Source of the DNA: Chloroflexota bacterium
Lineage (GTDB): Bacteria > Chloroflexota > Anaerolineae > Anaerolineales > Villigracilaceae
Assembly: GCA_023459215.1 (NCBI GenBank)
Contig: JAEWVF010000074.1
Location: forward strand, 1 to 64,000
Direction: 5' to 3'
Length of the DNA stretch: 64,000 bases
Shown here: piece after piece, positions 24,837 through 33,475 of the stretch
Position numbering within the stretch: the first letter of the stretch is position 1
Layout of the letters: each line of letters opens with the position of its first letter
The notes under the pieces: model-generated
Told to the model about the DNA's origin: nothing
What the model saw: only the letters and a program-made list of their open reading frames with translations
The model's database searches: none
Made by a program: the position numbers and the translations under genes

Positions 24837-27356
24837 TTACGGCTTCACGAAAATCGCGTAATCGTATACTTGTTGTCCGGCAGGATAGGTTGCAGAGCCA
24901 TCATTAACCGGACCGGTAAAGGTAACATTCGTTACCAGATGATGCTCACCGCCGGCAAAATCGGTCACCTGGGCAAAGTAAGCAAAACAGGACATGCCAT
25001 CGTCGGTAGGATAAGATAGGCTGGCAAACTGCTCAAGAGCGATTGGCTCGCCGTTGAGGCTGAACTCCACCTTCAGCTTCGCCAGGTTGTCTTCAAGAGT
25101 AGCATCGTCTTTGGCGCACCAGCCCCAGGCCCACAACAAAGGCTCGGATTTTTTCAAAACAATGGTGTAGGGGAAGGTAGCATCCGTTTTTGCCAGTTCC
25201 TCGGCGGAGTAGGATTCGCGGGCTTTCTCTTCCAGTTGGGTTACTTTCCCGGCTTCAAGGTCGGCCTGGGTTTCTTCCGGGCTGAGCACGGTCGGCGCTT
25301 TTTCAGGGGTAATTCCCGCGCCAAGCGGTTCAAGGATGGCCCGAATGCCATATTGTAAAACAACATCTTCCTCACTGGTCACGGTTTCGAAGGTGATCGG
25401 CACGCGGAAGGTCGGCTGGACGCCAACACCTTCAAGGAAGATGGAACCATCCGGCAGGGTCATGCGGCCGGTGGGAACCTGCAGGGAAAAACCTTCCGGC
25501 AGTTGGAACTGGCCGCGAGCAACTTCTGCCTCGACCCCGGCTGTCGGGTACATGCCAACCGTAATCATCTCGGGAACCTGGCTAAAACCATACGATTCGA
25601 GTTCACAGGCGCTGGCGCAAGTTTGGCCCACCAAAAGAACCATCTTGTCGAAACGATATTGGTTTTCGTTGGCAATCACCTTGTCGGGCAAGCCCTCCGG
25701 CTCGAACTTGCCGGTGGCTTCACTGTAATATTCCAGTTGACCCATCGGGATTTCGTTCTCGGTCAGGAAACCGGCCAAGCCCAGGTTAGCGCCGCCGCCG
25801 TTATAACGCATGTCGATGATGATCCCGGCTACTTCGCGGGCTTCGAATGTTTTCAGGGCGCGTTCGAACAATTCGATGATCAAACCCAAATCATCATAGT
25901 TGCTGTTGATTTCGACATAACCGATTTCAGCATTGCCGGCCTGGAGAATGTCAAACTCAACCGGCAGCATATTGTCCAGGTCGACATTGTAATAGACAGA
26001 AGTACGGGAGAAAGAATCACGCTCGGATGTGGCTACCAGGGTGGCGGTTTTGGCAGCATCTCCGGGATTCTGGAACGTAACCGTCGTTTCCGCGCCGATA
26101 GCCGTCCGCAGGAAGTAACGTTGCTTCTGGTAGCGGTCGGCAAAATCGGATGAAGAAATGACAAAAGGTTGGGCCGCGCTAATGGCATCCGCAACGGGTT
26201 GCCCGCCAAACTCGGTCACGACCGCGCCGACTTCCATCCCGGCCACCTGGGCTGAACCGCCCTCGGTCACAAAGATCACCACGGCGCTGCCGTCATCCAA
26301 CTCACGGACGGCAAACCCATAGCCGCCGGCAGTGCGCTCACTGAAATCGGCGTTGGCATAATCACCACCATCCATGCCGACATGGCCATCCTTGAAGGCA
26401 AAGGTGAAATCGCGGATGATTTCATAATAGGCCTGGGCATCCTTGCTCTTTTCAGCTTCTTCGGCGCGCGGTTTCAGGTCGGCGTAGAGCGCATCCCAGT
26501 CCGGCTCTTTACCCTCGATGCCGTTGAAAGCGTAGTTCAGTTTTACAAACTCGAACATCTTCTCGAAGGCTTCAACGTAGCCAAGGTCAGCAAAATCCTT
26601 AATGGCAACATCTTTCGGTTCATACAGACTCAACTCGGGTTCCGGCTCCTTGAAAAAACGGAAAGGAGAAACATCCATATCGACAATGGTATAGCCACCC
26701 GGAATTGGCGCAAGCGGGTCATCCGCTGTAAACAGCAGACCATCGGCCCCAAAATCGCTTGGGAAGCTCTGACCGGCGTCTGGCGACCAAACCACCAGTT
26801 GCCCGCCAATAACTTCGTCCTTGTTTTCCGTATCCGTCTTGACCGAAGCCAGGTAGGACGGCCAGCCGCGCGAACGGTCATCGCCCTCCGAGTAAGGGCC
26901 TGAAATCAAGTTGGGCCAGTAGGCAACAGCAAAAATTTGCACGCCGGCATTTTCCTGTCCGTTATTATCCACATCAGCCTGGGTGGCGGTTGGGCGGGCA
27001 GGCAGTTGCAAAACATATTCGCCGGTCATGGCATCCACATCAAGGTCAAGAAATCCCAGCGTTTGCGATGCCACCGGGATTTCCCATTCCTGGTCACGGG
27101 TGACAAAGGCATACATATCCACCAGCGCTACAGCCTGCTGGTCATAATAGGTTGTAATAATGGAATTGGAATAAGAAAAAGAGCCTTTGATCTGGAAAGG
27201 CTCATCTGCGCCAGTGCAAGCCGGGGCGTCCGGCAGTTCCGGGCAGGCTGGGGTTACTTCCGCAACAGCTTCGGGGGTCGGGGTAGAAAGAAAAGACCCA
27301 CAAGCAGGAAGTAAAAACAACATCACGAACAAAATGGCAATATAACGTAGTTTCAT
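24837..27356 (-). CDS. S41-family peptidase-like lipoprotein
   Basis: An 839-residue secreted lipoprotein: the signal ends LLPAC with Cys19. An N-terminal domain of about 220 residues resembles beta-rich binding modules, followed by a helical segment, a PDZ-like part (VAGMEVGAVVTEFGGQPV) and the S41 core (IIDMRYNGGGANLGLAGFL; LVGQTCASACELESYGF). The Ser nucleophile (CAS-ACE) is present, but the Lys expected 25 residues on is a Gly (PTAGVEAE), so classical Ser-Lys catalysis looks impaired. A C-terminal domain of about 160 residues follows. The ATG has AAAGGAGAG upstream and a TATAAT at 27378-27383. Confidence 0.8.
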   Translation of the reverse strand: MKLRYIAILFVMLFLLPACGSFLSTPTPEAVAEVTPACPELPDAPACTGADEPFQIKGSFSYSNSIITTYYDQQAVALVDMYAFVTRDQEWEIPVASQTLGFLDLDVDAMTGEYVLQLPARPTATQADVDNNGQENAGVQIFAVAYWPNLISGPYSEGDDRSRGWPSYLASVKTDTENKDEVIGGQLVVWSPDAGQSFPSDFGADGLLFTADDPLAPIPGGYTIVDMDVSPFRFFKEPEPELSLYEPKDVAIKDFADLGYVEAFEKMFEFVKLNYAFNGIEGKEPDWDALYADLKPRAEEAEKSKDAQAYYEIIRDFTFAFKDGHVGMDGGDYANADFSERTAGGYGFAVRELDDGSAVVIFVTEGGSAQVAGMEVGAVVTEFGGQPVADAISAAQPFVISSSDFADRYQKQRYFLRTAIGAETTVTFQNPGDAAKTATLVATSERDSFSRTSVYYNVDLDNMLPVEFDILQAGNAEIGYVEINSNYDDLGLIIELFERALKTFEAREVAGIIIDMRYNGGGANLGLAGFLTENEIPMGQLEYYSEATGKFEPEGLPDKVIANENQYRFDKMVLLVGQTCASACELESYGFSQVPEMITVGMYPTAGVEAEVARGQFQLPEGFSLQVPTGRMTLPDGSIFLEGVGVQPTFRVPITFETVTSEEDVVLQYGIRAILEPLGAGITPEKAPTVLSPEETQADLEAGKVTQLEEKARESYSAEELAKTDATFPYTIVLKKSEPLLWAWGWCAKDDATLEDNLAKLKVEFSLNGEPIALEQFASLSYPTDDGMSCFAYFAQVTDFAGGEHHLVTNVTFTGPVNDGSATYPAGQQVYDYAIFVKP

Positions 27357-27405
27357 AATCTCTCCTTTTCTGCACCCATTATATCTGAAATGGATTTTAT
27401 TCCTG

Positions 27406-27411
27406 TATAAT
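27406..27411 (+). promoter_or_regulatory. -10 of the 108-residue gene (leaderless start)
   Basis: TATAAT at 27406-27411 is followed by seven bases and the ATG at 27419, so the transcript should begin at or within one base of the start codon. No ribosome-binding site is seen. Confidence 0.55.
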
Positions 27412-27418
27412 CCCCCAG

Positions 27419-27745
27419 ATGAGCGATTGGAAGGCTGCCTACCAGAAAGAATTGCAACTTGCCTTTGCCGCGCGGGAGCGCAAGAATGAAGGCCAGGCGC
27501 GCGTCTGCGCCCGGCGCGCAGCCGGGATTGTTATTCGCGAGTATTATCGCAACATCGGGCGGCCCATTAACACGCCCAGCGCTTACGATCTTTTAAAAAT
27601 CTTTATGGATGATGAATCCCAACCCGAGGCATTACGCCAGTCTGCGGCCTATCTGACCCTGCGCGTTAGCGAGGAATTCAAACTACCCGTTGAAGTTGAC
27701 CTCGTTGAAGAAGCCAAAACCATCGCTCAAGGCTTGTTCCCATAA
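27419..27745 (+). CDS. Small helical protein of unknown function
   Basis: A 108-residue, all-helical, charged protein without signal or membrane segment. The N-terminal half (YQKELQLAFAARERKNEGQARVCARRAAGIVIREYY, read here as AFAARERKNEGQARVCAR and RAAGIVIREYY) has the look of HEPN-like helical bundles, but no RxxxxH motif is visible. I do not recognise the family. It is monocistronic, with its own -10 and terminator, and diverges from the S41-like lipoprotein. Confidence 0.75.
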   Translation: MSDWKAAYQKELQLAFAARERKNEGQARVCARRAAGIVIREYYRNIGRPINTPSAYDLLKIFMDDESQPEALRQSAAYLTLRVSEEFKLPVEVDLVEEAKTIAQGLFP

Positions 27746-27773
27746 GCAAGGCACACCCAAACAGTAATTGAAA

Positions 27774-27803
27774 GCCGCCAGGCGCAAGCACCTGGCGGCG
27801 TTT
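27774..27803 (+). terminator. Rho-independent terminator
   Basis: The stem GCCGCCAGG / CCTGGCGGC with an eight-base loop is followed by GTTTTATT. It ends the 108-residue gene and may also serve the converging gene ending at 27830. Confidence 0.85.
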
Positions 27804-27829
27804 TATTCGCAACAGCAAACAACGCTGTC

Positions 27830-28087
27830 CTAGATGGTCTGTTTCGAACGGCCCAGCAGGTAGTAAACCACCCTGGCAATGGTCAGGATCAACAAACTGA
27901 CGGAAAGCACTCCCCCCAAGGTTAACAGGGTTGCTTTGCGACGCTGCGAAAACTTTTCCACCACGACCTGCGGGGTGGCATCCTGGAAGCGTTCACGCAC
28001 CGTATTGACAAATGTGCGCGAGGGTGTCACCCGCCGGAATGCTTGCGCCAAACGTTTCTCGATGTTTTTGTCGTGTACTTTTTCCAT
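27830..28087 (-). CDS. Small protein with C-terminal membrane helix
   Basis: An 85-residue protein: a basic, helical N-terminal 55 residues (MEKVHDKNIEKRLAQAF), then one hydrophobic segment (LGGVLSVSLLILTIARVVYYLLG) near the C-terminus. The start is four bases after the degV stop; a longer frame upstream would overlap degV. It is third in the ECF sigma - degV - small protein unit. Its place suggests a tail-anchored partner or regulator of the sigma factor, but this is only inferred from gene order. No known family. Confidence 0.65.
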   Translation of the reverse strand: MEKVHDKNIEKRLAQAFRRVTPSRTFVNTVRERFQDATPQVVVEKFSQRRKATLLTLGGVLSVSLLILTIARVVYYLLGRSKQTI

Positions 28088-28091
28088 AAAC

Positions 28092-28934
28092 TCACTCAAC
28101 AGGATAGAAAACCAGTCCAACCGTTCCCGGCCCAAGGTTGGCCGCGATTGAAATGGATAAATCGGCCAGGTAGTGTTCTTTTACATTCAAGGCTTTGAGT
28201 GCCTTCTCAAGCAAGGTTTGACCCGATTGCGGGTCGCGGGCATGGACAACGGTCAAATTAATCGGCTTATCGCCTACTTTTTCGCGGGCCATCGCCACCA
28301 AACGCTCAAGCGAAGCCCCACGCGTGCGCACTTTCTCGGTCATCTTCAAAACACCGTTCCCCAGGGTTGCGATTGGCTTGACATTCAACACCGAAGCTAG
28401 CGCCGCCTGCATTGCCCCCACCCGGCCGCTCATGCGGGCATAATCAAGGGTATCCAGTGTCAGGAAAATGTCAATCTTCTGGCGCAAGACCTCGAGCCGT
28501 TTGACAATTTCATCGATGCCCTGGCCAGCGCGTTCAGCCAGGCGAGCCTCCCGGCATAACATGCCGATGCCAGCCGAACCGCACAACGAATCAAACGGGA
28601 TGATGTGAAAAGTCCGCTGGAGTTCCCGGGCAGCGGCCACGGCTGAATCGAAGGTGCCAGAGAGCTTGCTGGTAATGTGAACCGAAATGATGGTATCGCC
28701 CTCGTTGGCAATTTTCTTGTAGAACTCGATAAATTGGTGCGGCGCAGGCTGAGAGGTCTTGGGGACTTTGCGGGTCTCCTCAACCAGCCTGTAAAACCCT
28801 TCAGTGTCAAGGTCCACACCCTGCAAATACGTTTTTTCGCCAAAATGAATGTTGATTGGAATGACATGGATGTCAAATTCCTGCAACCATTCCTTGGGCA
28901 TGTCGGCAGCCCCGTCTGTCACAATACGTATCAT
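28092..28934 (-). CDS. DegV-family fatty-acid-binding protein
   Basis: A 280-residue DegV protein (FakB-like), which carries a fatty acid for phosphorylation by FakA. The N-terminal IVTDGAADMPKEW, the strand IHFGEKTYLQGVDLD, TSQPAPHQF and ISVHITSKLSGTF are the DegV hallmarks; the C-terminal domain ends with the usual GPGTVGLVFYPVE. No fakA is visible in the window. It follows the ECF sigma gene by 12 bases, so both are probably one transcript, linking lipid handling with this sigma factor. Confidence 0.92.
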   Translation of the reverse strand: MIRIVTDGAADMPKEWLQEFDIHVIPINIHFGEKTYLQGVDLDTEGFYRLVEETRKVPKTSQPAPHQFIEFYKKIANEGDTIISVHITSKLSGTFDSAVAAARELQRTFHIIPFDSLCGSAGIGMLCREARLAERAGQGIDEIVKRLEVLRQKIDIFLTLDTLDYARMSGRVGAMQAALASVLNVKPIATLGNGVLKMTEKVRTRGASLERLVAMAREKVGDKPINLTVVHARDPQSGQTLLEKALKALNVKEHYLADLSISIAANLGPGTVGLVFYPVE

Positions 28935-28946
28935 GCCTGTCTCCTC

Positions 28947-29507
28947 TCATTCAAAGTCAACCACATCTTCGACCTGGTCGCGCAAGGCAGTCAGGGTGCG
29001 ATGATACAAGCTCTTGACTGCGCCCTCGCTGCGTCCCATAATCTCGCCAATTTCGGCATTTGAAAGGTGCTCAACAAACTTCAGAATCAGCAATGTCTGA
29101 CGCTCTGCTGGCAAACCGCGGATCAATTTGAGTAGCGCTTCCTGCTCCTGGGTCTGAACCAGGGATATTTCAGGGGGAGCATCCTTGGCCACAATCGGCG
29201 TTTCCGTAATCGGGATTTCCTGCCGCCGCGAGCGGTCGCGGTGCCAGTTGGCAACCAGGTTATGGGCAATCCGATATAACCAGGCAGAGAAAGGAACGCC
29301 GCGGTCGGTGTAGTTCACGATATGGTTCATCGCCCGCTGGAAAACTCGCGCTGTCAGGTCTTCGGCGTCATCCACGTTGCCAGTGCGATAATATATGTAG
29401 TTGAAAATGCGGTCAACATAGCGCTCGTAAAGAATCCCGAAGGACTCGCGGTCGCCCTGTGATGCAAGAGAAAGAACATCTTCTTCGCTGATCTTTTCTT
29501 CGGCCAC
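28947..29507 (-). CDS. ECF-type RNA polymerase sigma factor (third, distinct)
   Basis: A 186-residue sigma-70 family factor unlike the two paralogues near the window start. Sigma-2 (SFGILYERYVDRIFNYIYYRTGNVDDAEDLTARVF, of which YERYVDRIFNYIYYRTGN is diagnostic) is at about 22-60; sigma-4 (LPAERQTLLILKFVEHLSNAEIGEIMGRSEG) is at about 128-175. It starts with GTG. No anti-sigma gene follows directly; DegV does, then a small membrane-anchored protein. An inverted repeat CCGGCAG / CTGCCGG spans 29524-29557 upstream and could be an operator or leader hairpin. Confidence 0.92.
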   Translation of the reverse strand: MAEEKISEEDVLSLASQGDRESFGILYERYVDRIFNYIYYRTGNVDDAEDLTARVFQRAMNHIVNYTDRGVPFSAWLYRIAHNLVANWHRDRSRRQEIPITETPIVAKDAPPEISLVQTQEQEALLKLIRGLPAERQTLLILKFVEHLSNAEIGEIMGRSEGAVKSLYHRTLTALRDQVEDVVDFE

Positions 29508-29670
29508 GCAGTTTTTCTTTCTACCGGCAGAAGTTTGAAAATTAAAACCCTGCCGGGTTTAAAAGGTTTCTGGAGTAATCAGAGTATATCATGCCAGATT
29601 ATAGGAGGAAACGCGCGATTTTCCGCGCGGGCATTTATAATCAGGCAATTCAATTCGAGGAGGCGCCAGT

Positions 29671-30312
29671 ATGAAATTAACCAGCATCAACATCGGACAG
29701 GAACAGACCCTTGTCCGCCCGAATAAAACCGAACAAACCGGAATATTCAAGCAGCCCCTGTCCGGGCCTGTAGAAATTACCGGGGAGGGACTTCCCGGCG
29801 ACTTTATCGGCGATCAGGAGAATCATGGCGGCCCCGACCAGGCCATCTATATTTACGGCGGCGCAGATTATGACTGGTGGCAAACCGAACTTGGCAGGGA
29901 GCTTTTGCCCGGCACTTTTGGAGAAAATCTGACCATTGCCGGGCTGGCCAGCGCCGATTTTGCCATCGGGGATATCCTGCATGTCGGCGAAGTGTCCCTG
30001 CAAGTGACCTGTCCGCGCATTCCCTGCGGTACACTGGCCGGGCGGATGGGTGACCCGCAATTCGTCAAGCGTTTCCGCGCAGCGGAACGGCCCGGACTCT
30101 ACTGCCGTGTCCTGCGCGAAGGAAAAGCCCAGGCTGGGGACCCGGTCTCGGTCGAGCGCTATGGCGGCGAGCGGATCACAATCCCGGAATCGATGCGTGA
30201 TTACTATGAACCGCTCATGAGCGAGCCGGCCATCCGGCGTTATCTTGAGGCGCCCATTGCGATCCGTATGCGTGCCGAAAAGCAGGAACAACTGGAAAAA
30301 TTGGGCAAATGA
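29671..30312 (+). CDS. MOSC-domain protein, YiiM-like
   Basis: A 213-residue protein with a MOSC domain, which in molybdenum-cofactor sulfurases and YiiM/mARC proteins handles molybdenum cofactor and its sulfur. The visible motifs are GLPGDFIGDQENHGGPDQAIY (GDQENHGGPDQAIY), LPGTFGENLTI and the conserved Cys in VTCPRIPCGTLAG, ending with a YiiM-type C-terminal helix. GAGGAGG lies eleven bases before the ATG and a TATAAT at 29636-29641. It is a single-gene unit closed by a terminator. Confidence 0.88.
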   Translation: MKLTSINIGQEQTLVRPNKTEQTGIFKQPLSGPVEITGEGLPGDFIGDQENHGGPDQAIYIYGGADYDWWQTELGRELLPGTFGENLTIAGLASADFAIGDILHVGEVSLQVTCPRIPCGTLAGRMGDPQFVKRFRAAERPGLYCRVLREGKAQAGDPVSVERYGGERITIPESMRDYYEPLMSEPAIRRYLEAPIAIRMRAEKQEQLEKLGK

Positions 30313-30319
30313 AATATGA

Positions 30320-30350
30320 AAAGAGCTGGCGAAAATCCCAGCTCTTTTTT
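30320..30350 (+). terminator. Rho-independent terminator, bidirectional
   Basis: The stem AAAGAGCTGG / CCAGCTCTTT has an eight-base loop and six T in all. It serves the MOSC gene and the converging DUF998-like gene. Confidence 0.88.
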
Positions 30351-30369
30351 GTTGGCCGTTGCCAGATGA

Positions 30370-31053
30370 TTATTTTGAGGCCAGTTTACGGGCCGCGTTG
30401 GCCTGGATCATAACGCTGATAATCGAGGCAAAAACGATGATTTTTTGTCCCACAGCCTGGATCAGCATCCCAGGGTAGCTTTCAACGCTCGGGCCAAACT
30501 CCAACAACAAATAATAAGCGACCAACAAGCCGAAGAAAACCACAAAAACCACCTGCTCGCGGCGGGAATACTGCGCCCGAGCCATGGCCAGGGCATAGCA
30601 CAGCACCGCCAGCGGGAATAAACGAAAGGCCCAGCGCACAAATTCGGCATGGGCATCGAGATACAGGTCATGCGGGGTGAAAGCCACCCCGATAAAGCAC
30701 ATGCCGGCAAGAACACCCAGACTTGAGCCAAATCCGCTCAGTAGCCGGGTGAACGCTTCCTGGCGAAAAAACTGCCAAAATGCCAGGAAGAAGAAAACCA
30801 TCCCCAGGCCGGCAAAGTTCATTGCAACGGTAAACAAAAGCCGGGACAAATGGTTGACCTGCCCGGAATGGCTGACCGACATGCCCAGGTCGCTGAAGAA
30901 ATTCTCAAAGAACGAGTAGCCGCGCGTGGCCGGGTCGCTGAAGGTGCCGCCGGGATAGGCGAGCATGGCCAACGCCGTCAGCAGCAGGAACAGGCCGCAG
31001 CCCCAGAGAACCAGGTCGAAGACAGCTTTACGCCAGAAGGGCTGGATGCTCAT
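30370..31053 (-). CDS. DUF998-like membrane protein
   Basis: A 227-residue protein with six or seven predicted membrane helices. ENFFSDLGMSVSHSG in the first outer loop is the FSDLG motif seen in DUF998 proteins. No function is established. The ATG overlaps the stop codon of the methyltransferase gene as TGATG, so translation is coupled; a TTG one codon earlier is the alternative start. Confidence 0.75.
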   Translation of the reverse strand: MSIQPFWRKAVFDLVLWGCGLFLLLTALAMLAYPGGTFSDPATRGYSFFENFFSDLGMSVSHSGQVNHLSRLLFTVAMNFAGLGMVFFFLAFWQFFRQEAFTRLLSGFGSSLGVLAGMCFIGVAFTPHDLYLDAHAEFVRWAFRLFPLAVLCYALAMARAQYSRREQVVFVVFFGLLVAYYLLLEFGPSVESYPGMLIQAVGQKIIVFASIISVMIQANAARKLASK

Positions 31054-31766
31054 CAAGCGTCTTTTTGCCAGACCTGGTACAGGCCCAAACGGCCATTTTC
31101 GCCATCCGAATAGAAGGTTTCGATGATGCGGAATCCGCTTTGATGGGCCAGTTCGGCCAGTTCGGCTTCGCTAAAGTGATGGGCGTACCGCAATCCTTCT
31201 CCGCCGGAGCGCCAGTCGAGCAGGGCGTCACCCTCGTCGACTTCGGCGGCAGAAAGGCGGGCGCGTTCCCAGGGCTGGATGCGCTCGCGCAGCCGTTCGG
31301 AGTTGAGAAACTGCCAGTTGGAGAGCGCGAAGCGCCCCTCGGGTTTGAGCAAATCCCTCGTTTTTGCGAGCATAGCGAGGCGTATCGGCGCAGAAGGGAT
31401 GTGGTGCAGAACGGCAAAAGCGCAGATAAATTCGAAGGGTTCTGCCTCCAGGCCCCAGTCGGCAGTCAGGTCCACTTCCACAAAGCGGATCGGGAAATCG
31501 GCGGCGGTGCGGTTGGCGGTATTCATCAGCGGGGCACTGAAATCGAGGCCGGTATACAGGCCGCGAAAGCCGTTCTGGGCCAGGACGTTGGCCAGTTCAC
31601 CGTTGCCGCAGCCCAGATCAAGGATATTTTCATCGCTGCGCAGGGCGTCGATGATGCGGCGCACACCCGGCTGGATGCGCTGGCGGGTGGCCGAAAAGTG
31701 CGCGCCAAACGTCTGGTAGAATTGGCGATTAAGTTCAATGAGTTTGCGGGCGGTTTCGCTTTGCAT
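31053..31766 (-). CDS. Class I SAM-dependent methyltransferase
   Basis: A 237-residue methyltransferase. The SAM-binding motif ILDLGCGNGELA is at about 48-59, the acidic end of beta-2 at YTGLDFS, and the motif-IV region reads FEFICAFAVLHHIPS. The C-terminal part (FSEAELAELAHQSGFRIIETF) follows a common class I pattern. The substrate is unknown. The ATG lies six bases after a minus-strand TATAAT, predicting a leaderless transcript. It diverges from elp3, and both of its neighbours are consistent with an RNA or lipid substrate; neither is proved. Confidence 0.85.
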   Translation of the reverse strand: MQSETARKLIELNRQFYQTFGAHFSATRQRIQPGVRRIIDALRSDENILDLGCGNGELANVLAQNGFRGLYTGLDFSAPLMNTANRTAADFPIRFVEVDLTADWGLEAEPFEFICAFAVLHHIPSAPIRLAMLAKTRDLLKPEGRFALSNWQFLNSERLRERIQPWERARLSAAEVDEGDALLDWRSGGEGLRYAHHFSEAELAELAHQSGFRIIETFYSDGENGRLGLYQVWQKDA

Positions 31767-31772
31767 CCTTTT

Positions 31773-31778
31773 ATTATA
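31773..31778 (-). promoter_or_regulatory. -10 of the methyltransferase gene (leaderless start)
   Basis: TATAAT on the minus strand is followed by AAAAGG and then the ATG at 31766. AAAAGG is too close to act as a normal ribosome site. The opposite strand overlaps a TATACT at 31775-31780 that could serve elp3. Confidence 0.55.
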
Positions 31779-31796
31779 CTTTTGACCGGTAAAACG

Positions 31797-33470
31797 ATGG
31801 AAATTTCCGAACGGCAACAAACCTGGCGGGAGCGCAAAGCGCTGACCGATGAAAAATTGTCCCTGGCGCGCCTGATTTTGACAAAGGTGCGCGCCGGGGA
31901 AGATGTGCTTAAGGCGATGCGCGCCCACCCGGCTGCGGATGGGGCCTTGTTGGGAAAAAGCGCCCTGGTGGCCGCCTACCAGCAGATGGTCGCCGCAGGC
32001 GAGATGGCTGCGGATGTGGCCCTGCTGGAGCGTATCCGCATGAAACCGGTGCGTACCCTGAGCGGGGTGACCACGGTGACGGTGCTGACCAAGCCGTATC
32101 CGTGCCCTGGCAAGTGCATTTTTTGCCCGACTGATGTGCGCATGCCGAAAAGCTATCTGCCCGATGAACCCGGCGCGATGCGCGGGCTGGAACATGCCTT
32201 CGACCCGTATGCGCAGGTCGCTTCGCGCATCGCCCAACTGCAAGCTGTCGGCCACCCGACCGATAAGATCGAACTGCTGATTCTGGGTGGCACCTGGAGT
32301 TCCTACCGGCGCGATTACCAGGAATGGTTTATTAAACGCTGTTTCGATGCGATGAATGCCCCCCTCCTGGCCTCGCCCCATTTTTCGCGGAGTTCGGCTG
32401 AAAATGGGAGGAGCGAGGCGGGTGAGATTTGCCTGCCCGGCGAACTGGTTGCAGCCCAGGCCCTGAACGAAACCGCCGCGCACCGTAATGTCGGCTTGGT
32501 GATTGAAACTCGGCCTGATGAGATTGATCCCAAAGAATTGGCCTGGCTGCGCTACCTGGGCGTGACCAAAGTGCAAATGGGCGCGCAAAGCCTGGATGAC
32601 CACATCCTGGAGATGAACAAACGCGGGCACGATGTGGCTGCCACACGCCGGGCGGTTGCGTTGTTGCGCGCCGCCGGATTTAAGATTGTGCTGCACTGGA
32701 TGCCCAACCTGCATGGGGCCACACCGCAGGGCGACCGCGAGGATTTTGCCCGCCTGTGGAACGGTTTCTGCCCCGACGAAATCAAAATCTACCCGAATCA
32801 ATTGCTCGCCAATGCCGAATTATACGAAGTCTGGCAGCGCGGCGAGTTCCAGCCATATAGCACCGAAGAATTGGTTAACTTGCTGGTTGACATCAAACCG
32901 ACTGTGCCGCGCTACTGCCGCATCAACCGCGTTATTCGCGACATCCCTTCTACAAATGTGGTGGAAGGCAACAAGCGCACCAGCCTGCGCCAGGATGTCC
33001 ATGCCGAGATGGCGCGCCGAGGGACAAAATGCCAGTGTGTGCGCTGCCGCGAAATCCGCAAGGCGACCGTTGCAGTCCCAGCGCTGACTTTGAATGATCT
33101 GGTTTATCCAGCGGCCAATGCCGAGGAGCATTTCATTTCGTTTGATACGCCCGAGGATGGGCTGGCGGGGTTTATCCGCCTGTCCCTGCCCGCTGTGGAT
33201 GCGCCAGCGACCGGCCTGGCCGACCTGGACGGCGCAGCGCTGATCCGCGAGGTGCATGTTTACGGCCAGTCCCTGCCCGTCGGGGCGGAAATGGGCGGGG
33301 CCGCCCAGCATATCGGCCTGGGTACACGTTTGATCGAGGAAGCTGAAAAAATTGCCCGGGCCAAAGGCTTCAAGCGCATGGCGGTCATTTCTGCCGTCGG
33401 CACGCGCAAATATTACCTGGATCGCGGTTTTGAACGCGGCGAACTCTACCTTGTCAAGCCGCTTGGGTGA
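31797..33470 (+). CDS. elp3: Elp3-type radical SAM / acetyltransferase, tRNA U34 modification
   Basis: A 557-residue bacterial Elp3, which makes 5-carboxymethyluridine-type modifications at tRNA wobble U34 using acetyl-CoA. A helical N-terminal region precedes C103-x3-C107-x2-C110 (CPGKCIFC), the radical SAM cluster. LGGTWSSYRRDYQEWF, IETRPDE, VQMGAQSLDD and KIYPNQLL are Elp3 motifs. The C-terminal GNAT domain has GLGTRLIEEAEKIAR and the conserved RKYYLDRGF. A palindromic insert of about 20 codons lies between CFDAMNA and LVAAQALNETAAHRN. The start is after the weak AACG leader; longer in-frame codons upstream lie antisense to the methyltransferase. Confidence 0.95.
   Translation: MEISERQQTWRERKALTDEKLSLARLILTKVRAGEDVLKAMRAHPAADGALLGKSALVAAYQQMVAAGEMAADVALLERIRMKPVRTLSGVTTVTVLTKPYPCPGKCIFCPTDVRMPKSYLPDEPGAMRGLEHAFDPYAQVASRIAQLQAVGHPTDKIELLILGGTWSSYRRDYQEWFIKRCFDAMNAPLLASPHFSRSSAENGRSEAGEICLPGELVAAQALNETAAHRNVGLVIETRPDEIDPKELAWLRYLGVTKVQMGAQSLDDHILEMNKRGHDVAATRRAVALLRAAGFKIVLHWMPNLHGATPQGDREDFARLWNGFCPDEIKIYPNQLLANAELYEVWQRGEFQPYSTEELVNLLVDIKPTVPRYCRINRVIRDIPSTNVVEGNKRTSLRQDVHAEMARRGTKCQCVRCREIRKATVAVPALTLNDLVYPAANAEEHFISFDTPEDGLAGFIRLSLPAVDAPATGLADLDGAALIREVHVYGQSLPVGAEMGGAAQHIGLGTRLIEEAEKIARAKGFKRMAVISAVGTRKYYLDRGFERGELYLVKPLG
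32359..32424. repeat. In-frame palindromic element inside elp3
   Basis: The sequence CCTCGCCCCATTTT, a centre with GGAGTTCG, and AAAATGGGAGGAGCGAGG form an imperfect palindrome that keeps the reading frame. It encodes about 20 residues (ASPHFSRSSAENGRSEAG) at a loop that varies among Elp3 proteins. A related sequence is in dnaX at 54377-54433. Confidence 0.6.
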
Positions 33471-33475
33471 GTGGG

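Noticed and set aside
31065..31796. N-terminal extension of 244 codons on elp3
   Set aside because: It is antisense to the methyltransferase gene; Elp3 homology begins after the ATG at 31797.
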